Shown here piece by piece: positions 1 to 11,744 of a stretch of 64,000 nucleotides of DNA. Within the stretch, counting starts at the first letter, position 1. Each line of letters starts with the position of its first letter. The notes beneath the pieces are model-generated. The model was not told the origin of the DNA, ran no database searches, and saw only the letters and a list, made by a program, of their open reading frames with translations. The position numbers and the translations under genes are program-made. Source of the DNA: Acanthaster planci (taxonomy: Eukaryota; Echinodermata; Asteroidea; Valvatida; Acanthasteridae); the NCBI RefSeq assembly GCF_001949145.1, contig NW_019091507.1, forward strand, positions 464,950-528,949, in the 5' to 3' direction.

Positions 1-34
1 AGCACTTAACAATGTACATGTGTCTAAATATTAC

Positions 35-336
35 CTGGGCCCAATTTCACAGTGCTGCTAAGCACACAATTTTGTGTTAACAGGGGCTCCATGTATTTCA
101 GGGAGCCTGTGTAGCACAGGCGCGCTTACCTCTGAGAAAAAAAAAATTGTTCAACTTACCAACGTAACAATAGGAAGCTCTCTGCACGCGAATGCACAGA
201 CAAAAGACAAAACCATGCTACATGTAAGCACTGCCATGATATAGTGCTTACAGTTAGCAAAATCTGCTGCTACAGTAAGCATGACTTTCCTGCTTACTGT
301 CATGACTGTCAAGCAGCGCTATGAAATTGAGCCCTG
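35..336. mobile_element. MITE with GGGCCCAATTTCA-type terminal inverted repeats
   Basis: The left end CTGGGCCCAATTTCACAG and the reverse complement of the right end (CAGGGCTCAATTTCATAG) form an imperfect inverted repeat enclosing about 300 bp. The interior contains repeated AAGCA/TGCTTA motifs. Related ends occur at 48063-48291 and 52051-52292. No transposase is encoded. Confidence 0.6.
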
Positions 337-649
337 TACTTGTCAGTGGTATACTGTGTACACGCATAGGACATGTATGTGATCCTTTCAACCATTTTAT
401 TTTCAGTGCAGTTCAAATGTTTAAAGTCTGAAACTCACCATAGCATATGCTGTTTAGTTGCAAAAGTCATTACAGCTTTTTACAAGGGATAGCTGTTTTT
501 AACCATGTTGAATCGACATCACACATGAGAATGAACATTCAGTTATCTTAAACTCCTTCCTTCATTCAAATTAGTACCCTGGTCTAAAGATTTACCTTAT
601 GTTGTTTACATAGCCATTCCATCCACCTGGAAAAAAAATCAGTATCATT

Positions 650-1190
650 TACCACTTCGCACCAGTGGCATTTATCAATGTTAATGATGCTGGGACGGAA
701 TAATTGGATAATTATCATTTTTTTCTGTGTTCAAAATTCTTTAAAAATTCATATCTTCATTTACTGGAAACCTACATGTACTCCCACACGAAGGACTGTC
801 TGGTCTCTACTCTAATCTGACAGACAACATCTGTTGATGCTGGAGTATTTCAGTCAGGCCTGTTGCCTTGTAAAAAGAGCCCAGATTTTGCAGTGTTACG
901 TAATTTTCTTTTGTTCACGAAACTGGCACAGTGCGCTGCTGATCTCTACCGCAGCGGTACTGTGTGGCTCTTCGCTGCGGTGGTGGAGTGATTTTGTCCC
1001 CAGTGGTAATCCGCTCGCGCTGAATGCTCCAAACTGTGGTATACTGTTTCAAAACAAGGCTAGATTATCTCCACTATTGAGAGTAAAAAATGTTGGTAAT
1101 TCCCAGCAGCCTGGTCTTTTGTTACGAGTACGGTCTTTTGTTACAAGGCCCAGTTCCCTTTGTCTGATTTCGGAGACCGTGGCAACGCGT
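650..1190. repeat. Dispersed repeat, copy 1 (second copy at about 16.9-17.42 kb)
   Basis: From ATCAATGTT...GATGCTGGG through TTACAAGGCCCAGTTCC the sequence is closely similar over about 500 bp to 16900-17420. Both copies share an ATG-led frame beginning LEYFSQAC. It is probably a solo LTR or a non-autonomous element. It sits in the last intron of the UBXN7-like gene. Confidence 0.6.
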
Positions 1191-1331
1191 ATAAAGAATA
1201 CTTGTCCGAAACCGGAATCCCTGGCAGCAAGAGGTCAAGAATTGAAACATGCACTGCCAGGTGATAATTGTGTCATTGAAGAAGACTTTTTATTATCCTA
1301 TCTTTGTGTTCTTTGTCCCGTGAACATGCAG

Positions 1332-1490
1332 ACTCTGGTGAAACTGGTTGGCAAGGAGGGGTTTTCCAACGAGCGCTATGAGATGGTGACCAACTTTCCA
1401 AGGAGGAAACTCTCATACATGGACTTTGACAAGTCACTGAAAGATGCCGGGCTCTGCCCACAAGAGACCATCTTCATACAGGAGCGCTAG
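1332..1490 (+). CDS. UBXN7: UBXN7-like protein, last coding exon (C-terminal half of UBX domain), partial gene
   Basis: The exon opens after a polypyrimidine tract and AG (1330-1331) in phase 0 and runs 52 codons to a TAG at 1488-1490. It encodes the last part of a UBX domain: an LVKLV helix, the TNFPRR strand-turn motif that contacts p97/VCP, and a terminal LCPQETIFIQER strand. From memory of the family, the ending resembles UBXN7 (a p97 cofactor linking ubiquitin ligases and VCP) more than FAF1 or FAF2, whose endings differ. The ATG-led frame that continues upstream to 834 is not coding: that part is a dispersed repeat also found near 17.1 kb. Earlier exons must lie left of the window, and the last intron holds the repeat. 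A possible poly(A) signal AATAAA lies at 1844-1849. UBX membership is secure and the UBXN7 assignment is likely. A processed copy is possible but unlikely given the splice-like acceptor. Confidence 0.75.
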   Translation, partial: TLVKLVGKEGFSNERYEMVTNFPRRKLSYMDFDKSLKDAGLCPQETIFIQER

Positions 1491-2560
1491 GGTGGCACCA
1501 GGAAACCTCAAGAGACATGCCTCTTTGTGGTAGAGTACGCGCAGTCTGGCCAGTATGCTCGAGGGTCCTGCATCTCCAGCCAGTGGCTTACAGGTGCAAG
1601 CCTCGTCCACACTCCAAGGGATCGGGGCAGTTACTTTGGTGGAGCGAGATGCGTGAAGGCTGTGGGAAAACTTCCGAAACTCACGTCTGCCGCTGGAAGC
1701 AGATTTTATTTTCAGCAGATGATCCAGATGTAAAGTTTCAAAAGTGCCCTGTCTATTTCTCTGCTGCTAAGTTCTGAAAACATTAGTATTTCTCTTCACA
1801 CTTTGTGTAACAGCCCAACATTACGCAACTGCTTGGCGAAAATAATAAAAACCTGCATTGTGTGCTCTTTCAAGTGTTTGGAAAGAGGAATGATCAAAGG
1901 CAAAGAGCAATGCACGGTATTGTGATTCAGCCCTTGTGAGCCTAAAGGACAATGATTCCAGCCCACACTCTCAGAGTTTGGGATTAGTGGAAATCCTGAG
2001 AATGCACCACCAACCATGTAGCTGGCATTCTTGAGAGCATTTTTAATTAGTGCTGAGAATCTTGTGGTCCCTTTGCTAAAGCAGTTTTTGTAAATTGGAG
2101 TGGATGTTAATTTATTTCCCCAAAATCCTCCCTTAAGGAAACCCAGTGGTACGTTTTATTGGACTGAAATGTAAGCATTCAAAGGAAATCCCTTTCATCA
2201 TTCCTGCTACTGTAAGTTCATGTTTGGAGTCCATTACGAACAGAAGTCTTACCCTTTATTTTTTTTCCCAGTTGTACTTGTCTTTTTGAATTGTTTGGGT
2301 CATGTGTCCTTTGACCTTCCATTAACCAAGTCTGTACAATACCCATCACATGTTACACATTTAAACATGTTTTCCTTTGTGCGATAAGCATGAAGTTCAC
2401 ATGGTGCAGATCAGCAGTAAGACAAGGTAAACACGTTTTTCCCGTAAACTAGTAAAGAAAAGGTCCTCGACAGGAGTGGACAAACTCGTTCATGTTGGGG
2501 AACAGGTCGTGTGACCCCTGAATTTGAGGTCCTAGCTGATCCACCTTAAGAGAGTCATGT
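1491..2560 (+). other. Probable 3' UTR and intergenic sequence after the UBXN7-like gene
   Basis: No credible coding sequence is visible. The first 350 bases probably form the 3' UTR and end near AATAAA (1844-1849). The remainder is AT-rich unique sequence up to the edge of the duplicated CREG block. Confidence 0.35.
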
Positions 2561-4819
2561 GATGCTCAGTTTTGACGGCAGTAACCCCAGTGTCCATCCA
2601 TTTATGGTATTGTACAATTTTTAAAGTTGAGCTGGGCTCTCTTCCCTGATCAGCAACATGTACCTGTAGATATGCATTATAATCTGTAATAACAGTCGTT
2701 TCTATTTTTAATCTGAATTTACAAGGAAAGCTCTCGAAAACATAAAGTACAGATGTGTGCAGGTGTCACTTCTGTAAGTGTATTGTCAACATCAAAAAGA
2801 TTTCATGCTCAAGGAGCTTGTCATGCAAACCACCCACAGCAGAACAGTCAGCCCACAGAATCTCGGGACCTACACCACCACACGCAAAACTCCCAAAGGG
2901 TGACCATCCCTTAAACTCTCCAGACTGTACGTGGCTGCACTAGGATGTTTCTGGCCATGAACTGCTTTCAAGGCATATCGGCATGCTCGTCAGTATGTCG
3001 GGTGTCATACCTAATTATCCCGAATCAATGCACAAATCCCTAACTTTCACCGTCTCTCTCTTACAAATGCATTCGCACCATACAAAACCGTAGGAAAATA
3101 CATGCAACTCTAGAAAACATGGAGTGTGGGTGGGTATGGTGCGGGATGGTGGTTGGGGCGTTCCAGACAGCAAACAATCACTAAAGACCGGATTACAGAG
3201 TATTCTTCTGACGAGAGATTGTTTATTTGCATGACAGGGTTTTTTGATCAGGTAAAACATTTTACTGGTTTTAAAAACCATTAGGCGTGGGACAGCTGTT
3301 AATGCACATGCAAACAAATAATACGTATTTGGAAAGTCTTCAAATGAACAAATTTACATGTATTTAGAGTGCCTTTTAAGAAAAACACTTATAGAAATTT
3401 GTAAAATCACATCTGAATGTTCAAATGATAAAGTATGCCATATTTTGGTATTTTCAACATTTTTATTGCAGTATGTTGCATTTCTCACTTATTTTTTTTC
3501 GGGGTTAACTTTTTTCTCATTTATGAAAGCACATGATAAAAGCCACGCAATGGCACTTTTCATGACAGCACATGATAAAAGCTATGCAGTTGCACTTTTC
3601 AAGTGCACCAGAGGCAATACATATTGCCAACCAATTCAGTCACTCTATTTACGATTTCAAAGTCTTCATAATGTAAGCTGCAGACATACAGAAAGGTTCC
3701 TTTTCAAATTACTTATACATGTACCATGAAGTTAAAAAAAGATTAAGAGAGTCCTTTGCACAAAAAAGGAGTTAAATAGAAGTGAAAAAAGTTTTGTTAT
3801 CTAACTTGTATATTGAGTACTTGGATATAGGTATACTCATGTCCTCTGCTGATTTTTACTTGGGGTGTATAATTGCTGGAGAATTTGTTTTCCCGCCAAA
3901 TCCCAGAGCAGAAGTTCAGTACTCTCCAAGTCATATTTACTACCAATGTCAGGACTGTTGCCAACACATGGAGTCAGCATTACTTGAAGAATAGAATATT
4001 ACTGGATACAAAGAAATCCATATATTTTACACTTCATCTCTCATCTCTCTAAAAGTTACAAGGCAAGTACCTTCTATAAACTTGTCTTAAATATGCCCAT
4101 GGTGTTTAATATCTGGCAGTATACCCTGTACTTCTAACTCCATAAGTAGTAAACTACAGCTCTCAAATACTCGGTTTCATGAACTTAGACCTTGCTCATT
4201 GACAGAAAGAATCCATCGGGCTGTCACATACTTTTCCTCAAAATGCACGTCCATGTATAAAGGCTACAGGATAACCGAACAAAGATATCACCCAGGACAC
4301 ATTCTTGTTCCACTTCTGAGAAAATGCCCCCCTCCCCCCAAAAATGGTTAATCGCATAAAAATACTACAGATCCTTATCGATTCAAGCGCACGTCACCTG
4401 ACTTCACTGGAAAAGAATTTCCAACTGTTCATGAGAAGTCATTCCTTTCTTCAGCCAAAATCACATACATGTATTGAACTTTATAGTACTGATACATAGC
4501 AAATTATTAATTGCGTGTAAAAGGAACACAACAAACACAGCTTCACTGACCAAGTTTCTACGACAGATACAACGACGTTAGTGCTTCAAACAACCAATGA
4601 TGTTGCTCTGCAATATGTTGGAGGTGGAGACTGGATTAACTTTAGCATGTTCAGTGTCGCTTTTCTGTTTTCACCGGTCAACCCCTCGTTTTTCATCAAG
4701 GCCAGAGAAGTGCAGCACTGTATGCTGCGTAATACAATAGAGCTACATGAAAGCAGTACATACAGTGGAGATTAATGCATTAATATCTCGACCTCATGTC
4801 TTTCAGCCTGAAGTTGCTT

Positions 4820-5262
4820 AGAGAGCACCACTAAGAAAAACATATTTTCTCTGATTTTATCTGTTCAAGTGAATATTGAAGCATCCAAATCAAACACTGT
4901 CATTTGTCTTCAGAGCTCAACTATAACAAGCTAACAAGGGCTTTTTTCTGTTCATGCCAAGATGCAAATTCTGAATGTAGATTGTGTCATTCTGAGAAAA
5001 CAAGGGGAACAATGCCTATACGCATCGCTTGGCATCCAAATGGGCTTATCCACTACGAATCTAAGCCAAGATTCCCCTCATTTTCTCGAAATGACGCAAT
5101 CTACATTCAGATTTCGCATCTTGGCATGAACAGAAAAAAAAAGCCCTTTTAACTTGTTATAGTTGAGCTCTGAAGATAACTGACACTGCGTTGGATTTGG
5201 ATGCTTCCATACTTATTAGAACAGATCAAATCAGAGAAAATGTTTCCCTTTGAGATGCTCTT
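4820..5262. mobile_element. Foldback MITE downstream of CREG-a
   Basis: The two halves are near-perfect reverse complements, pairing around 5040. For example TTCAGAGCTCAACTATAAC near 4911 pairs with its complement near 5160, and GAAGCATCCAAATC near 4880 pairs with its complement near 5203. The duplicated block copy B has the uninterrupted sequence GTTGCTTGAAATGTATTC at about 28139, which acts as an empty site and places the insertion boundaries. Confidence 0.75.
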
Positions 5263-5341
5263 TAAAATGTATTCACAATTCTTTCCAACATTTTGTGATA
5301 TTGGTCCCACATGCATGCTAAGCTTGCGACCGTCTCTGCCT

Positions 5342-5544
5342 CTACTTGGGACTGGCCTTGAAATAGTCATCGACAGAGACATTTCTGTAGCCGCCAAAGT
5401 AGTCCAGGAGGAGGATCTCCTTGATGTCCATCTTCAGGAAGGTGTACTCGTGAAAATCCCAAGTGACCATGTTTGGGTGGCGTGGGAAGAGGGCAGCTCG
5501 GGCTGTGGCATTTCCCGCTGTGTCTTTGATCAGATGCAAGTTGC
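5342..5544 (-). CDS. CREG1: CREG-a coding exon 5 (C-terminal)
   Basis: The acceptor CCCACAG precedes GC, which completes a Gly codon split with exon 4. The exon encodes NLHLIKD, the NAT sequon, LFPRHPNMVTW, FLKMDI, LDYFGG and DDYFKASPK, then TAG. Confidence 0.9.
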
Positions 5545-8500
5545 CTGTGGGATAGGGAAGAAAGTTATTGAGACAGCAATGCAACTGTAAAGGAAAATCT
5601 GAACAACAAAACCTGAGTCAAGGTCATGAAGGTGTTTCTCTTGATGAGATTTTCCAGCACTTCCTGCGTAGGAGTGGCATACACAGTGTGGACCACTGCA
5701 CAAAAGAAGTCCACATAATTTAGGGTGTGATGGCGTAGTGTGGATTCGCACACGTCCACACATTGATTCCCCCTCTCTGAAAAACAGTTTCAGAGGCATT
5801 TTGGGATCAAGGTTATCCGTGGCAAAATGTAGAGGAACAGTCCAGGAAATAAAAAATCCAGCTCGAAGGAGTTATCCTAGTTAGAGAAAAAGAGCATATT
5901 CCTCAAGTTTCCTTAACCACAGGAGAACAAAGGAATGTCCACACTTTGTATGTAAAACAGGTATGTGTGTGTTTTTAAAAGACTCATGATTTCAGACAAG
6001 TTCAGTGCAAACCTGGTGCCTGCCCCAACACCACTCTCCCAACGCAACCAAGTCTTCCAATCAGGTATCCCAATTGTTAGCTCATCTTACCCCTTAACAT
6101 CAGCCGAGCGCACATTGGCCACTCTGGGTCACCGTCTTTCGTCAAAAGGCAATCTTTCAATCCAAACTGGGCCTCGCTGAATGTCAGTGTCACCTGAAAA
6201 AAGAAAGACAAATGAGAAGTTCCTTGACAAGACTTTACAAAATGCTTCAATTCCACTGGAGTTTTGAAGGATTTGGCAGGATTTGTAGAACAGCCCAGCC
6301 ATTATTTAACACCAATGATAACTTAGACGAACATTCATTGATCAGAAGCCACCAGTCACAAGTCAAACTCAAGCCATGTGACAAATGTGAGTCACTAACT
6401 GGGACTATTAACCCTAACCCTCCTCAATCCTCCAAAATCCTTGGGGTGGTTTGGGGCAGTTTTGGAAGATTGATGGTGAATGGCAAAAGTGCATGGCTGA
6501 TTGCAAAAGATGCCATGCATGAAGGTCGTGGGTAAGACCTTGTGTTGTTTTTGTTTGTTCATGCATAAATTCAGCCTGATATTTCTTTTGAATCAACCGC
6601 ACTGCACAAGAATGCCAATTTGCACTGCCTCAACATAACGACAGGAATTGCCAGAGGATCTGAAGGATTGAGGCAGTAGGCAAGCCTTCAAGAAACATTT
6701 CCAGGAAATTTTGGAGGATTGAGGGAGAATCAATATCATATCAGTCAATATTTGTTTGAAAGCACCTCTACCATGGATCCTGCTTGATTTGAGCAATAGC
6801 TGATTCGTGTGATCTAAATGCTCATAAAAAGTGTGTCTCAATATTTTAGAAATTTGTTGAAAATACACTTCAAAATGCATTCAAGGCGCACACCAGAATA
6901 TTTGCAACACAAAGAAAGTGGTTACGTGTACTGAGTTACAGTTGCTATGGACTTCGGTACATGTACATGTGCACCTGTACTTTGGTTCCTATGGGTATAG
7001 TTCTTTTGGCTGTGAAAAGCAAATCCTGCCGAAAGGTATTTATAATTAATGGACATGTAACAATAAACAAGTACACATGTTTTACCAAATCTTTAGTTCT
7101 TCCTATTTTTGCATCAAAAGCATAAGCACGCTGACCTGTGCAAATCATCAACTGCATCTGGGCCAGCAACAGCAATCGGGCTAATTTGAAAGCCAGGCTT
7201 CCCATGCAGTCACATGGCTACCACAGAGAGAGGGATTGGACTGTCAGTACGCAGACTGCAATTTGGTGAATGGTACTGATCAGGCAGTCTTAGGGGCTGG
7301 ATATTGCAACTTGTCTGACAACAATGTGGTAGCGTGCTATTTACACACCGTATCCCAGCATGAAAGGACAAAGTGGGAGTAATGAGTGACCATGGAATAA
7401 TTATAATTATAATTATTAATAATCATTTGACCATCACAAGAACAAATAAAGCAAAACTGAACAAAAATTGAACAAAAGTTTTAACACATTTTGTGACTTT
7501 TTAAGGCCATTTCTGTCATATTGATCGTAGAAACACAGAGGTGTCCTGTGGGCATTTCAAGCTTTGGAAGTAATCGTACACATAAACATCATACATGTAC
7601 ATTGTACCCCTACATATCCAAATCCCTTGAACGGCTGATATGTCATGGAGATTTGGGTTATCCGGCTTTGAATTAATGAGAGTTTACACTACATAGAGAA
7701 TATTCAATACATTCCTCATACTTTATTGGATGGTGAATATATTGATTATGAAAAAATCTCACATCGACAAAACCTGAAGTACACGAAAAAAAATGTGACA
7801 GTAGTGCAATAAACCAGCGGTCAAATTATATAGATGTGAAGTTGTCACTTGGTCTTGCCCAGGATTAACAATCCGTTTTAACAAGTTCAGCAACACAACG
7901 AGGAATACATGCGGGTACTCATGCCAGACATAATGGGGCTGTGCTTACTCGGCTATCCTTGAGAATATCTTTCACCGTAGAGGACAATGCTGCGTGATAC
8001 ATGTAGGGAATGCCTGAACTCTTATCGACCGGGCCATCACTGACGGAGGAAGGGTTGGGAAATGGTTGCCCCAGATAGGCCTCATTGGATGAATATGTGG
8101 TCACGACGCACCAGTTAGCCTGCACCACACGAGGAAAGTTTGAAAAAGAAAGTCAGTTCTTTAACCACACGATTCTTGAACATTTTTAACAGCACGGCAA
8201 ACACATTTGTATGTAATACCTCTGTAAAAGTCTGGTGCTTTATGAGGAATGTACCCTGCCCTTTCAAGTGACTGTAAAATATGGGAGAAATCATACATGT
8301 ACAACTTAGAATAGTTTCATGAGCGATGGTAAAAACTGTGACCCACCACCCTAAAGCGAGGCTGACATGGCTGAGGTACATGTAGGTAACTTCATAACCC
8401 TGAAATAGAAGCATTTCCAATGTTCAGATTTTCATGGGAGTTTTACAGCTATTACTGCCCATAAGAAGCTTACTGCAGACAGAATTTCAATTTCACATGG

Positions 8501-11500
8501 ATCACTCTAAAGTGTAAAAAAGCTGAAGGAGAGGAACTGTTCAATACCACAAATGCCCACTTCAGCCTGGTTTTGGGATGGTGGGTCACAAGTTCTAAAG
8601 AGAATTTCAGGGAAGCCAAAACATAACACAAACCAAAACTTCATGAACTGTGCATGATCTATCTAATCTATCTAACAAGAACACAAGGCAAAAATCTGTG
8701 GATTTCATTGATATCTTTTGCCAGAAACTCCCCTCCTCACAAAAAAACCCACAATTCAAGGCACTTTCCTATTAACAATTGCTCGAACAGAAGAAAAACC
8801 CTTTGGAGAGACATACAAAGCGGCACTTTTGTGGATATGTTGTACAATGTACATGTACAGGTACCTTATGGACGATGTAACGTGCTCTCTTTGCTAGTTC
8901 ACCATGTGGAGGGGGGTCTGCACCCTGTCCAAAAGAACAACAGAACTAAGTTAACAAAGGTTTGGTATAAAAGTGCACGTAGGCATATAAGCCTTATTAG
9001 CAAACACAAGAAAAGGGAGCTTTAGAAATGGGAAAATTCAAAATAAACAAAAGATTTTACCCAAACCAAAGAGCACCTTTCTATTGTTTCCGCCATGCCT
9101 AAAACAGGTTAATGAGAAGCCTTGTGTGGCTTTTGGGCAAAAATCTTTCACAAAGTTACTGACCCTTCAGGGTTGGACTGATGGCATCAAAAATTAGGGG
9201 GAGGGGGCATAGTGCCCCAAAAAATAAAACATCTGTCATTTCACTCTTTCTTCACATTTGAAAAGATGATCCTTGAACTACGTACCTTAAAAAGCAAAAT
9301 TTAGTAGGGAAAATATCAAGGCAGTTACTTAGAAAACAATTAAAATTTTCCAGAGCAGCCTCATACATGTAGGATTGTTTGAGCACAGGGCGCCAAGTGA
9401 TGTACACACATATGGAACTCTCTCTGAGCTGGAGTTACCAACACTAATAAATTCATTGAATATAACAAAATAAAACTAGTCCAGTCTATCACAAGTCCTT
9501 TCGCGCGATCAGTCACGAGAAACAGGGTACCCAATGACACAGGAATGTTTCTGTCACAGTTTATTGGAATAGCCATGATAGCTTGTGATTTGGCTCAACC
9601 CTGATGACATGTCACAGATTTGTGATGGACTCATGGGGAAGGGCGATGGACTCGATGAAACACTGAATGATGGACACTGAAAAATACATGTACAGCCTAT
9701 ACGGTAATTAAATTGTCTAAAAATCTGCCTGATAAATCATTCTCCTCTGCAGTAGCACATCTGGCAATGGAAAAAAGAAGACTTCCATGTAAGTTTCCAA
9801 AGTTGGCTTCAGGGTTAAGCGCTTTTGTGTTTCGGAGTGACCAACTGCAATGAGTCACAAGGCCTAAATGCAGCTGCACTTGATTATGTTATGCACAGAT
9901 TATGAACAAGAAACTCCAATCTCTCGCACCTGCTGATGTGAGTGATGTTCACCATGCCCAACTCAGTGACTGTACACATGTACATGTACTTGGCAGCAAC
10001 ATACAGACAGGAATACCAGAAGCCTTATCGCAAATACCGCGTGGGTGGGTTTGCACAACGGTAGAAAGGCATTGTGGGAAGGAAAAAGGAGCAATGTTTG
10101 CTCATTTTTCCTTCCCATAATGCCTTTCTATTAAATTGTACAAAATCACCCATGCACTATTTGCGATAAGCAGGTGATGAGATTTTTGCTCTGTAATGGC
10201 AACTATGCAGGCTACGTTATCACCAGGTTACTAAAATAACTGTAGGCCTAGTACTTAGTTCATGAAGTACAATGTAGTACAAAGTTCATGGCATCCATGA
10301 TGTTTGACACAGTCGTGTGTTAGGGACCATTATGTAGGCTAATAAATTTTTCAAGTATGTTTATTTATATGTCTCTTTCAAAGTCATCTTGGAGAGGGTG
10401 TCTTAAGAAACATTTTGATATCAGTTTGGATTCCCTCGGACTCTGCAAAGCAAAGAAATACTGATTTAAAGCAGACATATTTTGAGATGTTTGGACCATG
10501 CCTTTAGGTCCTCCACTAGAAAAATGTACATGTATATGATAAGAGATATTTTTAGATGTGTGGACCATGCCTACATGTATGTAGGGCCTCCACTCTGATA
10601 ACATGTCATAGTAAGGCCCTTTTCCAATACTGGACTTGGGCTCCGTCTCAGACTTCGTTCCCAAAACCAATCCCCGATTGTGGGCCTGAAGCGTTTAAAT
10701 TAAATTGGATTACTGTAATTTCTGGCTCTCTTGCATCTTATTTGATGTTCTGTGGCACTATTAGACTGATTACTGCGCTTACAGCTTCAAAGTCAGCTAG
10801 TAAAAAAACAGTTGAAGCCTGAGACGGAGCCGAAGTTGAGTATTGAGTATTAAAACGGCCTAAGTGAAATTTGGCTGAGAAATTCCTAGGCATTTACTAA
10901 CAGGTAGAAAACACTTTTTGAGAGGTTTTTGAGACAAGTCTCATACACATGTATGATGTACATGTACGTTACTTTATGCACTGGGCCATAGGGATCAAGT
11001 ATTGTCCGTACATACATATGAGTTGGAACTCTTTCCCTATGGCAGTTGGTACTTAGCCTCACACTGTAGTAGCTCTCTTTTACAATCTGTCTCTTTTCTG
11101 TCGCCACCACATGCACAGCCCTACTTCAAGCTCAAGGCATGTCTTTAATGCCTGAAATCCATGAAATCCAACCTGCAGGATTGTCACAAACTTCGAATCC
11201 TAATATCTTCCGAAGTGAGAATGACTTGACAATTTTAGTTACACCGGCGTATTCCTCAGAGTTTGGGCTTTTATATGAGCACGGTAAAGTTTTCAAAAAT
11301 CGTATATTTTCCGATGTTTGGCGCCTTGAATGAGCCACCACAGCTCTACATATGTACGTGTGGGGCTTGTCTGTTTTCCTTCCACCATGGTCAGACAGAA
11401 AGAGCGGTTTACCTCAGTACTTGAAACCGGTATTCTACCTCTACAGTTTACTCACTCCGATCAGTGTGCAGCCCAACAGCAGGGCGATTGCAGTCACCAG

Positions 11501-11509
11501 GGATACCAT
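5342..11509 (-). CDS. CREG1: CREG-a: cellular repressor of E1A-stimulated genes-like secreted/lysosomal glycoprotein, complete, 5 coding exons
   Basis: Coding exons on the minus strand are 11509-11456, 8924-8865, 8119-7949, 6193-6091 and 5544-5342 (54, 60, 171, 103 and 203 nt). They join in frame to give 196 residues plus TAG, against 220 in human CREG1. Exon 1 is a hydrophobic signal peptide, MVSLVTAIALLLGCTLIG. Next come DPPPHGELAKRARYIVH (family motif DPPPxxExAKxARxxVH), a W-containing strand, and the VSDGP...SSGIPYMY segment that marks the FMN-binding-like split-barrel fold of CREG. A cysteine pair and the C-terminal LFPRHPNM, LDYFGG and DDYF motifs follow. CREG proteins are secreted or lysosomal glycoproteins that do not bind FMN productively. 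N-glycosylation sequons seen here are NAT (exon 5) and NVS near the C-terminus. The conserved NSSG sequon is KSSG in this copy. A near-twin, CREG-b, lies 23 kb to the right. Donors are GTGAGT, GTACCT (weak), GTAAGC and GTAAGA. Confidence 0.9.
6091..6193 (-). CDS. CREG1: CREG-a coding exon 4
   Basis: The exon is framed by CAG at its start and G|GTAAGA at its end (phase 0 in, phase 1 out). It encodes VTLTFSEAQFGLKDCLLTKD and a second cysteine in CARLML, matching the SLTMSLAQ...C...C region of vertebrate CREG. Confidence 0.88.
7949..8119 (-). CDS. CREG1: CREG-a coding exon 3
   Basis: The exon has 57 codons, phase 0 at both ends, between GTGCAG and GTAAGC. It begins ANWCVVTTYSS and contains GQPFPN, VSDGPVDKSSGIPYMY and the end KDSR. 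It is the most diagnostic CREG segment. Confidence 0.92.
8865..8924 (-). CDS. CREG1: CREG-a coding exon 2
   Basis: A 20-codon phase-0 exon encoding GADPPPHGELAKRARYIVHK. It is preceded by TTTTGGACAG. The donor AAG|GTACCT is weaker than the others, but the same AAG|GTAC arrangement occurs in CREG-b (AAG|GTACAT). Confidence 0.85.
10023..10170. mobile_element. Short palindromic MITE in CREG-a intron 1
   Basis: CTTATCGCAAATA at the left pairs with TATTTGCGATAAG at the right. The inner arms AGAAAGGCATTGTGGGAAGG and its complement fold around TTTGCTC near 10100. The element is about 150 bp and non-coding. Confidence 0.65.
10612..10861. mobile_element. MITE with GGCTCCGTCTCAG inverted repeats in CREG-a intron 1
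   Basis: GGGCTCCGTCTCAGACTTCG (from 10638) is matched in inverted orientation by GAAGCCTGAGACGGAGCC (to 10831). The outer parts AGGCCnTTT...AATACT also pair. No coding capacity is visible. Confidence 0.6.
11456..11509 (-). CDS. CREG1: CREG-a coding exon 1 (signal peptide)
   Basis: ATG at 11509-11507 opens an 18-residue hydrophobic leader ending at a GTGAGT donor in phase 0. The same structure and length occur in CREG-b and in the orphan exon at 35 kb, which supports this start. Confidence 0.85.
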
Positions 11510-11684
11510 TGTGTTTTCAAAGAGGATCGCTGTTGTTAATGAAAATGCATGAAATGAAGAGGCCCTCTGCCTTCATATACTAGGAAGTGTGGTCACGCTC
11601 ATGGACCCTTGTTACGCAACGCTTGTCACGAGTGAACCTGTAATGCGCAACGCAAACAAAATGTGCTGTATGGTGTAATGTGGC

Positions 11685-11692
11685 GTCACGTG
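11685..11692. promoter_or_regulatory. CLEAR-like E-box GTCACGTG upstream of CREG-a
   Basis: GTCACGTGCG lies about 180 bp upstream of the CREG-a ATG. It matches most of the TFEB/MiT CLEAR consensus GTCACGTGAC, which is common in lysosomal gene promoters. Its function is an inference. Confidence 0.3.
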
Positions 11693-11744
11693 CGCTCTTC
11701 CGACAAAAGCGGGGGCGCCCTCCTCCTCAGAGCGCGGCGCCGGA

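Larger units (their letters stand above)
2560..11540. repeat. Segmental duplication, copy A (contains CREG-a)
   Basis: Short stretches throughout this block match 25440-32520 in the same order and orientation. They include GAGCTGGGCTCT (about 2632 and 25488), AACAAACACAGCTT (about 4532 and 27674), all CREG exons, and parts of the introns. The match is patchy in the introns, as expected for an old duplication later altered by insertions. Between 2560 and 4820 I see no gene. Confidence 0.7.

Noticed and set aside
834-1331. N-terminal extension of the UBX-domain frame to an ATG at 834
   Set aside because: This part is the dispersed repeat also present at 17.1 kb, and a clear acceptor precedes the UBX segment at 1332.
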